From UBA1731 sp964440985 (GTDB lineage Bacteria; Verrucomicrobiota; Kiritimatiellia; RFP12; UBA1067): DNA of 49,972 nt. The notes under the pieces are model-generated. The model searched no databases and was not told where the DNA came from. It saw only the letters and a program-made list of their open reading frames with translations. The DNA lies in assembly GCA_964440985.1 (NCBI GenBank), contig CAYTWE010000012.1, positions 1-49,972 on the forward strand, in the 5' to 3' direction. This document shows, piece by piece, positions 15,117 through 24,072 of this stretch. Within the stretch, counting starts at the first letter, position 1; each line of letters opens with the position of its first letter. The position numbers and the translations under genes were made by a program.

Positions 15117-15538
15117 CAGATTTTCACTCCTGCGCGGGTGATGAATTTCGTGTGGATGCCGATCTTCGTCGCCGCCAGACGAAGGCACTCGCGTGCAACT
15201 TCCTCTGAAACGCCGCCGACTTCAAACAGCACCTTGCCGGGGAGGATCACCGCAGCCCAGAACTCTGGGTTGCCCTTTCCTCCGCCCATACGCACTTCAA
15301 TCGGCTTCCTCGTGATCGGCTTGTCGGGGAACACGCGAATCCAAAGCTTGCCTTTGCGCTTCATCTCACGATTGATCGCAACACGGCAGGCCTCGATCTG
15401 CGTGGCCGTAAGGTCGCCGCGCGTCATCGCCTTGAGACCGAATTCGCCGTATGCGAGCTCGGTTCCGGACGTGGCATAGCCGGCGCGGTTGCCTTTGGAT
15501 ACCTTGCGGTACTTGACTCTCTTTGGCATCAAGGGCAT
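15116..15538 (-). CDS. rplP: 50S ribosomal protein L16
   Basis: A 140-residue protein with KYRKVSKGNRAG near the start and the conserved MGGGKGNPEFWAAVI motif. L16 organises the A-site tRNA region. The first ATG has GGAAG upstream at good spacing; Met4 is an alternative. It is directly followed by rpsQ. Confidence 0.95.
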   Translation of the reverse strand: MPLMPKRVKYRKVSKGNRAGYATSGTELAYGEFGLKAMTRGDLTATQIEACRVAINREMKRKGKLWIRVFPDKPITRKPIEVRMGGGKGNPEFWAAVILPGKVLFEVGGVSEEVARECLRLAATKIGIHTKFITRAGVKI

Positions 15539-15541
15539 GGC

Positions 15542-16225
15542 TTACTTCCTCTCCTTCCGCTCTCCGCGTTCACGACGGTTGCCGCCGCTCATGCGAGGCT
15601 GGAAATCCTCTTTCTTGCAGATCCACACCTTGATGCCGATCTTGCCGGCGGTGGTGTTGGCTTCCGCAAATCCATAGTCAATGTTCTCGCGAAGCGTGTG
15701 CAGCGGCACCTTGCCCTGACGGAACCATTCAACACGCGCGATCTCCGCGCCGTTGATGCGTCCGCCCGCATGGATCTTGATGCCGTCCACGCCCATGTCC
15801 ATCGCAACCTTCTCGGCGCGCTTCATCGCACGCTTGAGGGCGATGCGGCGCTCAAGCTGCTGCGCGATCGACTCGGCGACCAGCTGCGCATCGGCATCGG
15901 CGTCACGGACTTCCTTGATCTCAAGGTAGACTTCCTTGCCCGTCATCTTGGAGAGCTCGTCGCGGATCCTGTCCACGTCCTGCCCCTTGCGGCCGATGAT
16001 GACGCCCGGACGGGCGCTCATCAGCGTGACGCGCACACGGTTGGCATAGCGCTCGATGATGATCTTGGAGAGACCCGCCTCGGAAAGGCGCTTCTTCACG
16101 AACTCGCGTATCTCGCTGTCCTCCACAAGGAATGCACCGAAGTTTCTCTTCTGCGCAAACCACTTGGAGCGCCACGCACGGTTCACGGGCAGACGAAACC
16201 CGACCGGATTGACTTTCTGACCCAT
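15542..16225 (-). CDS. rpsC: 30S ribosomal protein S3
   Basis: A 227-residue protein starting MGQKVNPVGFRLPVNR. The KH domain has the GVIIGRKGQDV loop and the C-terminal domain has VDGIKIHAGGRINGAEIAR. The tail is basic and Arg-rich. S3 helps form the mRNA entry channel. Its ATG overlaps the rplV stop by one base. Confidence 0.97.
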   Translation of the reverse strand: MGQKVNPVGFRLPVNRAWRSKWFAQKRNFGAFLVEDSEIREFVKKRLSEAGLSKIIIERYANRVRVTLMSARPGVIIGRKGQDVDRIRDELSKMTGKEVYLEIKEVRDADADAQLVAESIAQQLERRIALKRAMKRAEKVAMDMGVDGIKIHAGGRINGAEIARVEWFRQGKVPLHTLRENIDYGFAEANTTAGKIGIKVWICKKEDFQPRMSGGNRRERGERKERK

Positions 16226-16569
16226 TATTTAGCCTCCTTCGAGTCCGTGAGGACTACTTTGCAGTGGCAGAGACGGTGGGCGATCGGATGAGCCGAACCG
16301 CGAGCCGTCGGCCAGAACCGGCGGATGCGGATGGACTCGTCAAACACGCACTCCTTGACGGTGAGCGTGGCCGTATCGAGACCGTTGTTGTTCTTGGCGT
16401 TTGCCGCCGCCGAAAGCAAAGTCTTCTTGAGGATGACTGCCGCTTTCTTCGGGCTGAACTCGACGAGCTTCAGCGCCGCCGAGACCGGGAGCCCCCGGCA
16501 TTCGCGGGCGAGCGGACGGCCCTTGGCCGCCGACATCCGCGCATTACGGGTGATTGCTATCACTTCCAT
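16225..16569 (-). CDS. rplV: 50S ribosomal protein L22
   Basis: A 114-residue protein starting MEVIAITRNARMSAAKGRPL. The long beta-hairpin region, where macrolide-resistance mutations occur in other species, and the late ARGSAHPIAHRLCHCKVVL segment are present. L22 lines the peptide exit tunnel. Confidence 0.95.
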   Translation of the reverse strand: MEVIAITRNARMSAAKGRPLARECRGLPVSAALKLVEFSPKKAAVILKKTLLSAAANAKNNNGLDTATLTVKECVFDESIRIRRFWPTARGSAHPIAHRLCHCKVVLTDSKEAK

Positions 16570-16578
16570 CTGTTAACC

Positions 16579-16857
16579 TTACCTTTCGGCCTTTTCGACG
16601 TGTGCGCCGTGCGACTTGAACGTACGGGTCGGGGCGAATTCGCCGAGACGGTGGCCGACCATGTTTTCCGTGACGAACACGGGTGTGTGCTGACGGCCGT
16701 TGTGCACGGCGAATGTCAGACCCACGAACTCAGGGAGCACCATGGAGCGGCGGCTCCAGGTCTTGATGGGCTGCTTCTTGCCCGCCCCCTGCATCTTCTC
16801 GACCTTCCTCAGGAGGCTTTCCTCCACGTAAGGTCCCTTCTTAAGTGAACGCGCCAT
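16579..16857 (-). CDS. rpsS: 30S ribosomal protein S19
   Basis: A 92-residue protein starting MARSLKKGPYVEESLL, with WSRRSMVLPEFVGLTFAVHNG and MVGHRLGEFAPTRTFKSHG, all S19 signatures. It forms a complex with S13 near the head of the 30S subunit. It lies 3 bases after rplB. Confidence 0.97.
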   Translation of the reverse strand: MARSLKKGPYVEESLLRKVEKMQGAGKKQPIKTWSRRSMVLPEFVGLTFAVHNGRQHTPVFVTENMVGHRLGEFAPTRTFKSHGAHVEKAER

Positions 16858-16860
16858 GGA

Positions 16861-17685
16861 TTATTTCCTCCGTTTGACGATGACCTTGTTCGAGGCCTTG
16901 TGCGGATTGCGGGTCTTCCCGCCCTTCGCCAGCTGACCCCACGGCGAACGCGGATGGCTACCGCCGGACGTACGGCCTTCACCGCCGCCCATCGGGTGAT
17001 CCACCGGGTTCATCGCCACACCGCGCACCGTCGGACGGATGCCGAGATAGCGCTTGCGGCCAGCCTTGCCGAGCTTGATCGAACCCCAGTCCTTGTTGCC
17101 GACCGTGCCGACCGTCGCCCTGCAGCGGGCGTTGAAGATGCGGACTTCGCCCGATGCCATCTTCAGCGTGACGGTGTCGCCGTCGCGGGCCATCAGCTGC
17201 GCCTCGGTGCCCGCGGAACGCGCAATCTTCGCGCCCTGTCCGGGAACCAGCTCCACGCAGTGAACCATAAGCCCGAGCGGGATGAGCGCAAGCGGAAGGC
17301 AGTTGCCGGGAGTGGCTTCAGCCTTGTCGCCGCTCATCAGCGTCATGCCGGGCTTGACGCCTTCAGCCGCGAGGATGTACGAGAGCGTACCGTCCTCGTA
17401 CTTGAGGAGCGCGAGGTTCGCGCTGCGGTTCGGATCGTACGCGATCGCCTCGACCGTCGCAGCCATGCCGTCCTTGCGGCGCATGAAGTCGACGATGCGG
17501 TAGCGGCGCTTCGCTCCGCCGCCCTTGTGGCGGGTCGTGATCACACCCGTGTTGTTGCGTCCGGCCTTCTTGCGCATCGGACGCGTGAGAGACTTCACCG
17601 GTCTCTTCTCGGTAATCTCCTCGAACGTCGGGGCGACGCGGAAGCGCATACCCTGCGAACGAGCCTTGAATGTCTTAAGTGCCAT
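16861..17685 (-). CDS. rplB: 50S ribosomal protein L2
   Basis: A 274-residue protein with SH3-like and OB domains and the C-terminal PVDHPMGGGEGRTSGGSHP motif, which includes the His needed for peptidyl-transfer-centre assembly. The segment NTGVITTRHKGGGAKRRYR is also diagnostic. It is one of the largest proteins of the operon. Confidence 0.97.
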   Translation of the reverse strand: MALKTFKARSQGMRFRVAPTFEEITEKRPVKSLTRPMRKKAGRNNTGVITTRHKGGGAKRRYRIVDFMRRKDGMAATVEAIAYDPNRSANLALLKYEDGTLSYILAAEGVKPGMTLMSGDKAEATPGNCLPLALIPLGLMVHCVELVPGQGAKIARSAGTEAQLMARDGDTVTLKMASGEVRIFNARCRATVGTVGNKDWGSIKLGKAGRKRYLGIRPTVRGVAMNPVDHPMGGGEGRTSGGSHPRSPWGQLAKGGKTRNPHKASNKVIVKRRK

Positions 17686-17699
17686 GGTATACGGACTCC

Positions 17700-17978
17700 T
17701 TACACCTGTTCGATGCGCTCGCCGTCCTTGACCGTGACGATTGCGCGCTTCCAGGTGGATTCCTTCACCTGACGGCGCGTGCCACGGATCGTGCGGAGAC
17801 CGCCCTTCATGTTCTGGGTGTTGACGGCGAGCACATGCACACCGTACTTCTTCTCCACCGCCTGGCGGATCTCCGGCTTGGATGCCGACCTGTCCACCTC
17901 GAGGCAGTAGCGGTTCTGTGCGCTCATCGCCGAACCCTTTTCGGTGATCAGGATGCGCTTGACGATTTCCTTAGCCAT
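17700..17978 (-). CDS. rplW: 50S ribosomal protein L23
   Basis: A 92-residue protein with EIVKRILITEKGSAMS at the start, the AVEKKYGVHVLAVNT segment and the basic TIRGTRRQVKES loop. L23 is the docking site for trigger factor and SRP at the tunnel exit. The start overlaps the rplD stop by one base. Confidence 0.95.
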   Translation of the reverse strand: MAKEIVKRILITEKGSAMSAQNRYCLEVDRSASKPEIRQAVEKKYGVHVLAVNTQNMKGGLRTIRGTRRQVKESTWKRAIVTVKDGERIEQV

Positions 17979-18622
17979 TACTTCGCCTCCTTCTTGACGG
18001 CGCCGATGCGCTTCACAAGGGCGTCAAAGCCGGCCTTGTCGCACACGATCGTCCTGAACTTCAGGATGGTGTAGACATCCGCTTCGCCAACAGTAAGCGC
18101 AGCCGCCCTCGCAAGGTTCGCCGTCACGCGGGCAACCGTCTCGTCGTACTTCTCGGTCACGATGAGCGCACTGCGCTCAACGCCGGCCTTCTTGAGGAGC
18201 GCCGCCATCAGCTTCGTCTTCGGCTCTTCGAACTTGAATTCGGAGACCACGATGACGTCGCCGGCCGCAATCTTCTCGGAGAACGCACGGGCGAACGCCA
18301 GCTGCATCACCTTGCGGTTGATCTTCTGGGAGTAGTCACGCGGCTTAGGCCCGTGAGCCACACCGCCACCGCGCCAAACCGGCGACTGGCGGAATCCGGC
18401 GCGGGCGTTGCCCGTACCCTTCTGCTTCCACGGCTTCTTGTTGGAGCCTGCGACCTCACCCTTGCCCTTCGTGCTGGCCGTGCCGGCGCGCATCGAGTTG
18501 CGGATCGCCGTGACGGCGTCCTTGACGGCCTGCTCGCCCCTTTCAAGGGTCAGCTGCGCATCGTCGAACGCGATGTCGGCTCCCGCCTCACCGGCGGACG
18601 TAAATGCCTTGATAGTTGCCAT
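17978..18622 (-). CDS. rplD: 50S ribosomal protein L4
   Basis: A 214-residue protein with the tunnel-loop motif KPWKQKGTGNARAGFRQSP and GGGVAHGPKPRDYSQ. In E. coli L4 represses its own S10 operon through the mRNA leader; here a roughly 280-base leader precedes rpsJ, so similar control is possible but not shown. Confidence 0.95.
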   Translation of the reverse strand: MATIKAFTSAGEAGADIAFDDAQLTLERGEQAVKDAVTAIRNSMRAGTASTKGKGEVAGSNKKPWKQKGTGNARAGFRQSPVWRGGGVAHGPKPRDYSQKINRKVMQLAFARAFSEKIAAGDVIVVSEFKFEEPKTKLMAALLKKAGVERSALIVTEKYDETVARVTANLARAAALTVGEADVYTILKFRTIVCDKAGFDALVKRIGAVKKEAK

Positions 18623-18625
18623 TGC

Positions 18626-19348
18626 TTACTTCGCTCCCTTCTTCGCCGCCTTGAACGCAAGTGCCGCGTTCTTGAGCGACTTGCGGACGAAGACGAAACC
18701 GTTGCGGGCACCGGGGATGGAACCCTTCACGAGAATCGCGTTGTCCTCCGGACGTATCTGGACGACTTCAAGATTGATGTTCTTGCGGTTGACGTCACCC
18801 ATGTGGCCAGGCATCTTCTTGCCCTTCTCGATCCAGCCGGGGAGGTCACGCGCTGCAAGACCGCCCGTGCGGCGCTTGGAGTGGCCGCCGTGCGTCATGT
18901 TGCCGCCCGCGAACTTGTAGCGGCGAAGCACGCCGGCAAAGCCGCGTCCCTTCGTCACGCCGGTCACGTCAACGTACTTGACGCCGTTGAAGTTCTCAAC
19001 GGTGAGCGTATCGCCAACCTTGACCTCTTCGCCCTTGTCGAGCGCGAACTCCTTGAGGATGCGCACACCCTTCGTGAGACCGCCGGTCTTCGTGAGGTGG
19101 CCGCTCTCCGCCTTCGTGATGCGATTGCGGGCGCTGCGTCCCTCGTGGGCATCCTTGTCGGCCTCGGGATCCTTCCAAAGCTTCTGGTCGCCAAAACCGA
19201 GCTGGGCGGCAACATAGCCGTCCTTCTCAAGCGTCTTAAGCTGCACGACAGGGCAGGGGCCAACCTCGATGACGGTCACGCACACGCGCTTGCCGTCCTC
19301 GGTGAACACCTGGGTCATGCCAACTTTCTTTCCGATCAAACCTTCCAT
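18626..19348 (-). CDS. rplC: 50S ribosomal protein L3
   Basis: A 240-residue protein starting MEGLIGKKVGMTQVF. The central NMTHGGHSKRRTGG and KKMPGHMGDVNRKN motifs reach into the peptidyl-transfer centre. An insertion of about 20 residues (KDPEADKDAHEGRSARNR) makes it longer than E. coli L3 (209). Confidence 0.97.
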   Translation of the reverse strand: MEGLIGKKVGMTQVFTEDGKRVCVTVIEVGPCPVVQLKTLEKDGYVAAQLGFGDQKLWKDPEADKDAHEGRSARNRITKAESGHLTKTGGLTKGVRILKEFALDKGEEVKVGDTLTVENFNGVKYVDVTGVTKGRGFAGVLRRYKFAGGNMTHGGHSKRRTGGLAARDLPGWIEKGKKMPGHMGDVNRKNINLEVVQIRPEDNAILVKGSIPGARNGFVFVRKSLKNAALAFKAAKKGAK

Positions 19349-19358
19349 CTGCCCCTCC

Positions 19359-19667
19359 TTACACCCGGATTGTGATGTCCACGCCCGCAGGCAGGTTGAG
19401 CTTCTTCAGTTCGTCGATCGTCTTCGCCGTCGGGTTGACGATGTCGAGCAGACGCTTGTGCGTCCGCATCTCGAACTGATCCATTGACTTCTTGTCGACG
19501 TTCGGTGAACGGTTCACCGTGAAACGCTCGACGCGCGTGGGGAGCGGAATCGGCCCCACCACCTGCGCACCCGTGCCCCGCGCGGTGTCGATGATTCCAC
19601 CGACAGCCTGATCCAGCACACGATGATCGTATGCCTGCAGGCGGATGCGTACTCTTTGCTGTTGCAT
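19359..19667 (-). CDS. rpsJ: 30S ribosomal protein S10 (NusE)
   Basis: A 102-residue protein starting MQQQRVRIRLQAYDHRVLDQ, with GPIPLPTRVERFTVNRSP and DKKSMDQFEMRTHKR. S10 also serves as NusE in transcription antitermination. It is the first gene of the operon, preceded by a long leader and a good promoter. Confidence 0.97.
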   Translation of the reverse strand: MQQQRVRIRLQAYDHRVLDQAVGGIIDTARGTGAQVVGPIPLPTRVERFTVNRSPNVDKKSMDQFEMRTHKRLLDIVNPTAKTIDELKKLNLPAGVDITIRV

Positions 19668-19953
19668 CTCTGTTTCTTTCTCTTGTTTGTTGCTTTGACC
19701 TGTCCATTGACGTCCGGACCTTCAGCCGGTCGTGCCTTTCGGCCCGTTGCCGACCCGCTCTCACAAAGCGTGTCCCGGATTTGTCTCCGGCCAGTTTCCC
19801 TTTTGAGCGAAACACTACGAAAAGAAAAACGCCTGCGGCGCCTTTCCCGGCTTTCCACAAGCGTCTGCCTGCTCAATCCGGACGCGTCAAGCGGCATCTT
19901 TCGATGACCTTCCTGACCGTATCGCTACTATTCCCCTCAAAAAAGGAACGCGC
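19668..19953 (-). other. Untranslated leader of the S10 operon
   Basis: About 280 bases between the promoter and rpsJ hold no supported gene. It contains GC-rich segments able to fold, including a CGCC-GCA-GGCG hairpin followed by TTTTTCTTTT near 19815-19845, which could act as an attenuator. This would parallel L4-mediated leader control in E. coli, but the structures are not obviously homologous. Confidence 0.45.
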
Positions 19954-19982
19954 ATTATAGCATAATGTACGACCTTGCGCAA
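19954..19982 (-). promoter_or_regulatory. Promoter of the S10-spc operon
   Basis: TTGCGC (19977-19982), a 17-base spacer and TATAAT (19954-19959), with TGC just before the -10 as an extended element. It reads toward rpsJ. Confidence 0.75.
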
Positions 19983-20068
19983 GTTGGAAGCGCAAAAATC
20001 GTATTTTTCGGACATCACCACCCTCCAAGGCGGCAATCCCGCATCGGATGCCCCTCGGCAAAGTCCGT

Positions 20069-20782
20069 TCAGCGCACCCGTTGCGGAACATAGCGGTAGC
20101 CTGAACCGTGAACCGTCTCGATCCTGACTGCATCCTTGCCGAGCTTCTTCCTGAGAACGAGAATGTGCTGGTCAACCGTCCGCGTTGTCACGCCGGTTCC
20201 GTATCCCCAAAGCTCGTCCATGAGCATGTCTCTCGTGACAACCTCCCCCGGATGGGACACAAAAATGCGGAGAATCCCTATTTCTCTCGCGGAAAGCGCC
20301 TCCTTCCTGCCTCTATCCCCCACCAATACATACCGTTTTGCGTCAACACGATGCGTCCCAACCTCAAAATCCGTCCTGTCATCCATCTTCACCGATTGCG
20401 ATACCGCCGCAACGCTGTTCTTCATGCGACGGAAGATGGCGTTGATGCGAGAAACAAGCACCTCATCGTCGAATGGCTTGGGAAGATAGTCGTCCGCCCC
20501 AAGATCCAGCCCCAGCGAGATGTCCGCCGCTGAACCACGCGCCGAAAGGAATATCACCGGAAGCGCCGGATCGTTTTGCCGGATCTGCTGAAGCACCTGA
20601 TAGCCGTTCTTTTTGGGCATCATTATGTCAAGAAGAAGCATATCCGGACGCTTCACGGAATATTCGGCAAGCACCTCTTCGCCGCTTTTGGCGAGACGGA
20701 CGGAATGTCCGGCCTCCTCCATCAGTATCTTCAGCGTCTGGCGGATGGACTTCGTGTCGTCCGCAACAAGGATGTCAGCCAT
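20069..20782 (-). CDS. OmpR/PhoB-family response regulator
   Basis: A 237-residue protein. The receiver domain (1-120) has DD (ILVADDTKS), the phospho-acceptor Asp in MLLLDIMMPKKNG, and the K of YLPKPFDDE. The C-terminal winged helix (about 140-235) has LSAREIGILRIF and RTVDQHILVLRKKLG. The start MADILVADD was chosen for GGAGG upstream and overlaps the kinase gene by 8 bases. It is expected to be phosphorylated by the adjacent kinase; the target genes are unknown. Confidence 0.9.
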   Translation of the reverse strand: MADILVADDTKSIRQTLKILMEEAGHSVRLAKSGEEVLAEYSVKRPDMLLLDIMMPKKNGYQVLQQIRQNDPALPVIFLSARGSAADISLGLDLGADDYLPKPFDDEVLVSRINAIFRRMKNSVAAVSQSVKMDDRTDFEVGTHRVDAKRYVLVGDRGRKEALSAREIGILRIFVSHPGEVVTRDMLMDELWGYGTGVTTRTVDQHILVLRKKLGKDAVRIETVHGSGYRYVPQRVR

Positions 20783-21968
20783 TGCCGTCACCTCCTTCAC
20801 CTCTGCCGCCGTCACCCGGCAGCGTCACCGTGAATGCGTTTCCGCCGCCAGACCTCGGAACGGCACGGACGCCGCCACCCATCCCCCTGACGAAACCGGA
20901 TACAATCGACAGCCCCAACCCAAGGCCCTCCCGCCCTTCATGCGTTCCGTCCTGGTAGAACCTCTCGAACAGACGCCCCATCCGCTCGCGTGGAATTGTC
21001 GCCCCTCTGTCCATCACCTCAATGACGGCACTGCCGCCACATTCGCGGCAGCTGACCTCAATGGGCTTCTCGCCCGCATATCTGCAGGCGTTCTCGATGA
21101 GGTTTATCGCCACCTGCTCGACCTTGTCGCGATCGGCGACGGCGAAGACGGAATCCCCACTTTCGACGGCTATGGCGCAGTCTCTGTACCGCTCCCGCAC
21201 AAGTGCGACAGCCGCCTCTACCGCCTCCCTCACGTCAAACCTGTCGCGGGCAAACGAAATCTTGCCGTTCCTCAACCGGACTGCGGTCAGCAGCTCTCCG
21301 ATCATCCGCGCCATGCGGGCGGATTCGCTCTTGACTGTGGCGAGCGCCGCCGCACGTCGTTCAGGATCCTTGATCACACCGGACGCAAGTGCGGACGACA
21401 GCGGGACGATGCTGCCGAGCGGCGTGTTCAGTTCGTGGGATATCATGTCGAGAAACGAATCCTTCACCTCAAGATCCCTGCGGGCCTTCCTCGCCGACCA
21501 CACAAGCCGCCCCCCTCCGGCGAACAGCACAAAGAAGAGAAGAAGTATCAACGCCACGCCTGTTCCGAAAAGGTACAGGGTCCAGTTGTCCTCGTACCTG
21601 AACGGCGCCGTGTCGTAGCCGATCACCGTTCCGTCATCAAGCCTGACCCACCCTACGACCGCCGCACCGTCCGCCCGTCGGAACCATCCGTATTTGACGC
21701 GCTCGGAAAAGTTCGTGTCGCCTGCCGCGGCCTCCCTGCTCCACACATGATCCGCTGCCTCGCCGTCCCTGCCGTATGCCCTCGCCTTTGTCGCAAGACG
21801 CGCCTTGAGGTTTCGCTCATAGCGGTCAAACTGCACATCGCGCTCCGCGCTTCTCATCTCAGACGCAAGACCGCTTGCGCCAAACACGAGAAGCGACAGT
21901 CCGGCGGCGGTGATCAGCGCAGCCGGCAGCCCGATGAACAGGATGTATGTGCGTATGTCCTTGTCCAT
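20775..21968 (-). CDS. Sensor histidine kinase
   Basis: A 397-residue membrane kinase. Two transmembrane helices (about 8-30 and 130-152) flank a periplasmic sensor domain of about 95 residues that I do not recognise. The HisKA domain has the phospho-His in MISHELNTPLGSIVPL. The HATPase domain has the N box (NLIENACRYAG), DRG and GLGLGLSIVSGFV. It is paired with the response regulator directly downstream. The signal is unknown. Confidence 0.9.
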   Translation of the reverse strand: MDKDIRTYILFIGLPAALITAAGLSLLVFGASGLASEMRSAERDVQFDRYERNLKARLATKARAYGRDGEAADHVWSREAAAGDTNFSERVKYGWFRRADGAAVVGWVRLDDGTVIGYDTAPFRYEDNWTLYLFGTGVALILLLFFVLFAGGGRLVWSARKARRDLEVKDSFLDMISHELNTPLGSIVPLSSALASGVIKDPERRAAALATVKSESARMARMIGELLTAVRLRNGKISFARDRFDVREAVEAAVALVRERYRDCAIAVESGDSVFAVADRDKVEQVAINLIENACRYAGEKPIEVSCRECGGSAVIEVMDRGATIPRERMGRLFERFYQDGTHEGREGLGLGLSIVSGFVRGMGGGVRAVPRSGGGNAFTVTLPGDGGRGEGGDGNG

Positions 21969-21997
21969 GGAATCTCCCGCTGCGCATCTGCCGTCGC

Positions 21998-23425
21998 TCA
22001 GGCTACGCCCACAGTTCCGCTTGAAAGACCGGAACGGACAAGCGCATACCGCTTCGTGCCGTCCGGATCGATGATGATCGCCGCCGAATCGAGGAACCGT
22101 ATCCAGTTCTCGACCGTCCAGTCGCGCTTGACTCCGCGGGCATGGAGAAACACCGCGTTGTAGAGGTCGTGCGTGGTGAATATGCCGAGACGGGCGCTGA
22201 ACTTTCCGAGAGCCCAGTCCTCAAGCGCATCGCTGGCGCTGCGCAGATCCACAAAACCGCGCTGCACACCCTTCTCCATGTATTCGAATATGCTTCCAAA
22301 GAACGAACCGTCCCTGAAAAGCTCGAACACCTCATGCTGATCGGCGAAATAGAACGTGTCGTTCCCCAGCTTCGGCTCAAGAGGGATGTCAACCCCCTGA
22401 AGCCCCATGCCGTCCGCGATGCAGGCCGCAGTCTGCCGTGTGCGCAGCAGCGGACTGGACACGAACTGCACATCGTCGGCGAACATCTTCAGCCGTGCGC
22501 CGAGAAGTGTCGCCGTGCGCCGCCCTTCGTCGGTCAAGGGAATCTCCATGCCGAACGTCGGATCGTCGTTGTCGATTTTCTTGCGTTCACCATGGCGCAC
22601 CATCAGAAGCACCCGGCTGCCGCAGCGAAGCTCCGCTTCTACGTCATCGAACGAAATCTCGCCGCCAAACGGGCGGCACAGCGAATCCACTGCGCGGTCG
22701 CCGCCGGTCAGCTCCGCGAGAAACCTGCGCCTGAACGCAAGATGTCCGCGTTCGGCGGCAAGCCTGCGAGATGTGGCGAACTGAAGACCTGACCGGATCC
22801 AACCCACCTGCACAAGCACAAAATCAGCCAATGTGCGGATGTGCTGGTAATCGACAGGACGTCCGTCGCGCACAGCTGCAACGACCTCCGGACTCGGCTG
22901 GGCCATCACCGGCAGGTTCCAGAACGCCTCGCTGTCGCTCCGCCAGTCGGTCGTCGCAAGCTGATGCTCCAGCACACGGAAGATGTCAAGCTTGTCGGCG
23001 TCTCTCACGCAATGGGCGGCGGCAAGCGTCATCGGGTCAAGCCCATCCGGAAGGTCGCGGCGGTTGTGGTAAAGAACCGCCCTCAATATGGCATCGGAAT
23101 GCGGCGCACCGTCCAGCCATCCCTTGTCTGCCACAATGTCGTGCGAGAGGACTGCGTGATCGACGCTGTCCGAATCACGGAACGTGCCGTATTTCCTTAT
23201 CTGCTCGTACCTTCCGGTGTCGTGCAGCAGCGCAGCCGCCGCGCAGACATCCGTGACCTCCGCCGAAAAACCTTCGCCGGCCGCGATGTCCAGTGCGTTC
23301 TTCACTACGCAATCCGTATGAATCCGCTTCAGTTCCATCATAGGCGGCAGGCTGCCGCCCTCGCGGAAACCATCGACGTAGCCGGAGTACAGCCCGTGCA
23401 GTCTGTCGAAATCCACAGCTACCAT
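21998..23425 (-). CDS. Fusion of an HD hydrolase domain and a histidine-phosphatase domain
   Basis: A 475-residue protein with two enzymatic halves. Residues about 30-240 form an HD domain (RIHTDCVVKNAL, AAALLHDTGRYEQ, and a later RDADKLDIFRV that completes the metal site). Residues about 270-460 are a phosphoglycerate-mutase-like phosphatase with LLMVRHGERKK, LTDEGRRTATLLG, SSPLLRTRQTA and FTTHDLYN. It is likely cytoplasmic and acts on phosphorylated small molecules, perhaps nucleotides, but the substrate is not visible. The start overlaps the coiled-coil gene by 7 bases (ATGGTAG). Confidence 0.75.
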   Translation of the reverse strand: MVAVDFDRLHGLYSGYVDGFREGGSLPPMMELKRIHTDCVVKNALDIAAGEGFSAEVTDVCAAAALLHDTGRYEQIRKYGTFRDSDSVDHAVLSHDIVADKGWLDGAPHSDAILRAVLYHNRRDLPDGLDPMTLAAAHCVRDADKLDIFRVLEHQLATTDWRSDSEAFWNLPVMAQPSPEVVAAVRDGRPVDYQHIRTLADFVLVQVGWIRSGLQFATSRRLAAERGHLAFRRRFLAELTGGDRAVDSLCRPFGGEISFDDVEAELRCGSRVLLMVRHGERKKIDNDDPTFGMEIPLTDEGRRTATLLGARLKMFADDVQFVSSPLLRTRQTAACIADGMGLQGVDIPLEPKLGNDTFYFADQHEVFELFRDGSFFGSIFEYMEKGVQRGFVDLRSASDALEDWALGKFSARLGIFTTHDLYNAVFLHARGVKRDWTVENWIRFLDSAAIIIDPDGTKRYALVRSGLSSGTVGVA

Positions 23426-23931
23426 CTGCGCCCGCCTATCTCGATTCTTGCGGCCTCCGCCGCCGCCCGCTTTACGGCGAAGACCGTTCTGCCCATCCTC
23501 GCGAGCTTCTGCTCAAGCTCCTGATTCAGCCCGCGCACCTCCTGAAGGTCGAGCTTCAGCTCAGCAATCTCCTTCTCGTATGCGGAAATGCGCGACTCAA
23601 GTTCAAGCCTGTCCGATTCGGCCTTGGACACCTTCTCCGCAAGCGCCTGCCTTTCCGCTTCGAGCGCAGCCTTCGATTCCGCCAGCGCGGTCTTTTCATC
23701 CTCAAGGACGATGCGCCGCTCCTCCAGTTCGGCGTTGTCACGCGCCATTGCGCTCACGACCTCCCTCTGCACGTCAAGTTCGTCGAACGTTTCGGAATCC
23801 TGCGCCTCAAGATCCGAGGTCTCTGAATCGGGATGATCATTCTCCTGTCTCGAAGCCTGTTCCTCAGGCTCTGCGGCGTATCGCCCCTTCATTCCCAGCA
23901 TCTCGGCAAAAAGTGACTTGTCTTCGTTCAT
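23419..23931 (-). CDS. Coiled-coil protein of unknown function
   Basis: A 170-residue acidic protein. Residues about 55-145 are a long heptad-rich coiled coil full of Glu, Leu, Lys and Ala; the first 50 residues are low-complexity and acidic (EPEEQASRQENDHPDSET). There is no signal peptide or membrane segment. The -10 box ends only 6 bases before the ATG, so the message appears leaderless. It heads a unit with the HD/phosphatase fusion and the two-component system. I recognise no family. Confidence 0.65.
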   Translation of the reverse strand: MNEDKSLFAEMLGMKGRYAAEPEEQASRQENDHPDSETSDLEAQDSETFDELDVQREVVSAMARDNAELEERRIVLEDEKTALAESKAALEAERQALAEKVSKAESDRLELESRISAYEKEIAELKLDLQEVRGLNQELEQKLARMGRTVFAVKRAAAEAARIEIGGRRW

Positions 23932-23937
23932 GCCGCA

Positions 23938-23946
23938 ATTATATCA
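23938..23946 (-). promoter_or_regulatory. Extended -10 giving a probably leaderless transcript
   Basis: TGATATAAT (TATAAT at 23938-23943) is followed after only 6 bases by the start codon of the coiled-coil gene. Transcription would begin at or next to the ATG. No -35 is obvious. Confidence 0.6.
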
Positions 23947-24072
23947 CATCAGCATTGCATGGCGGAGATACCCCACACAAAAGAAACCGCCAAACCCAAT
24001 CTATCAACCAAAATCGGGGGAGGTGTACCACAACCCGCAATGCGCGTCAAACGGCGCGGAAAACACATGACA

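Noticed and set aside
19514..19907. Overlapping open frames in the S10 leader
   Set aside because: None has a ribosome site or recognisable protein, and the region lies between a good promoter and rpsJ.
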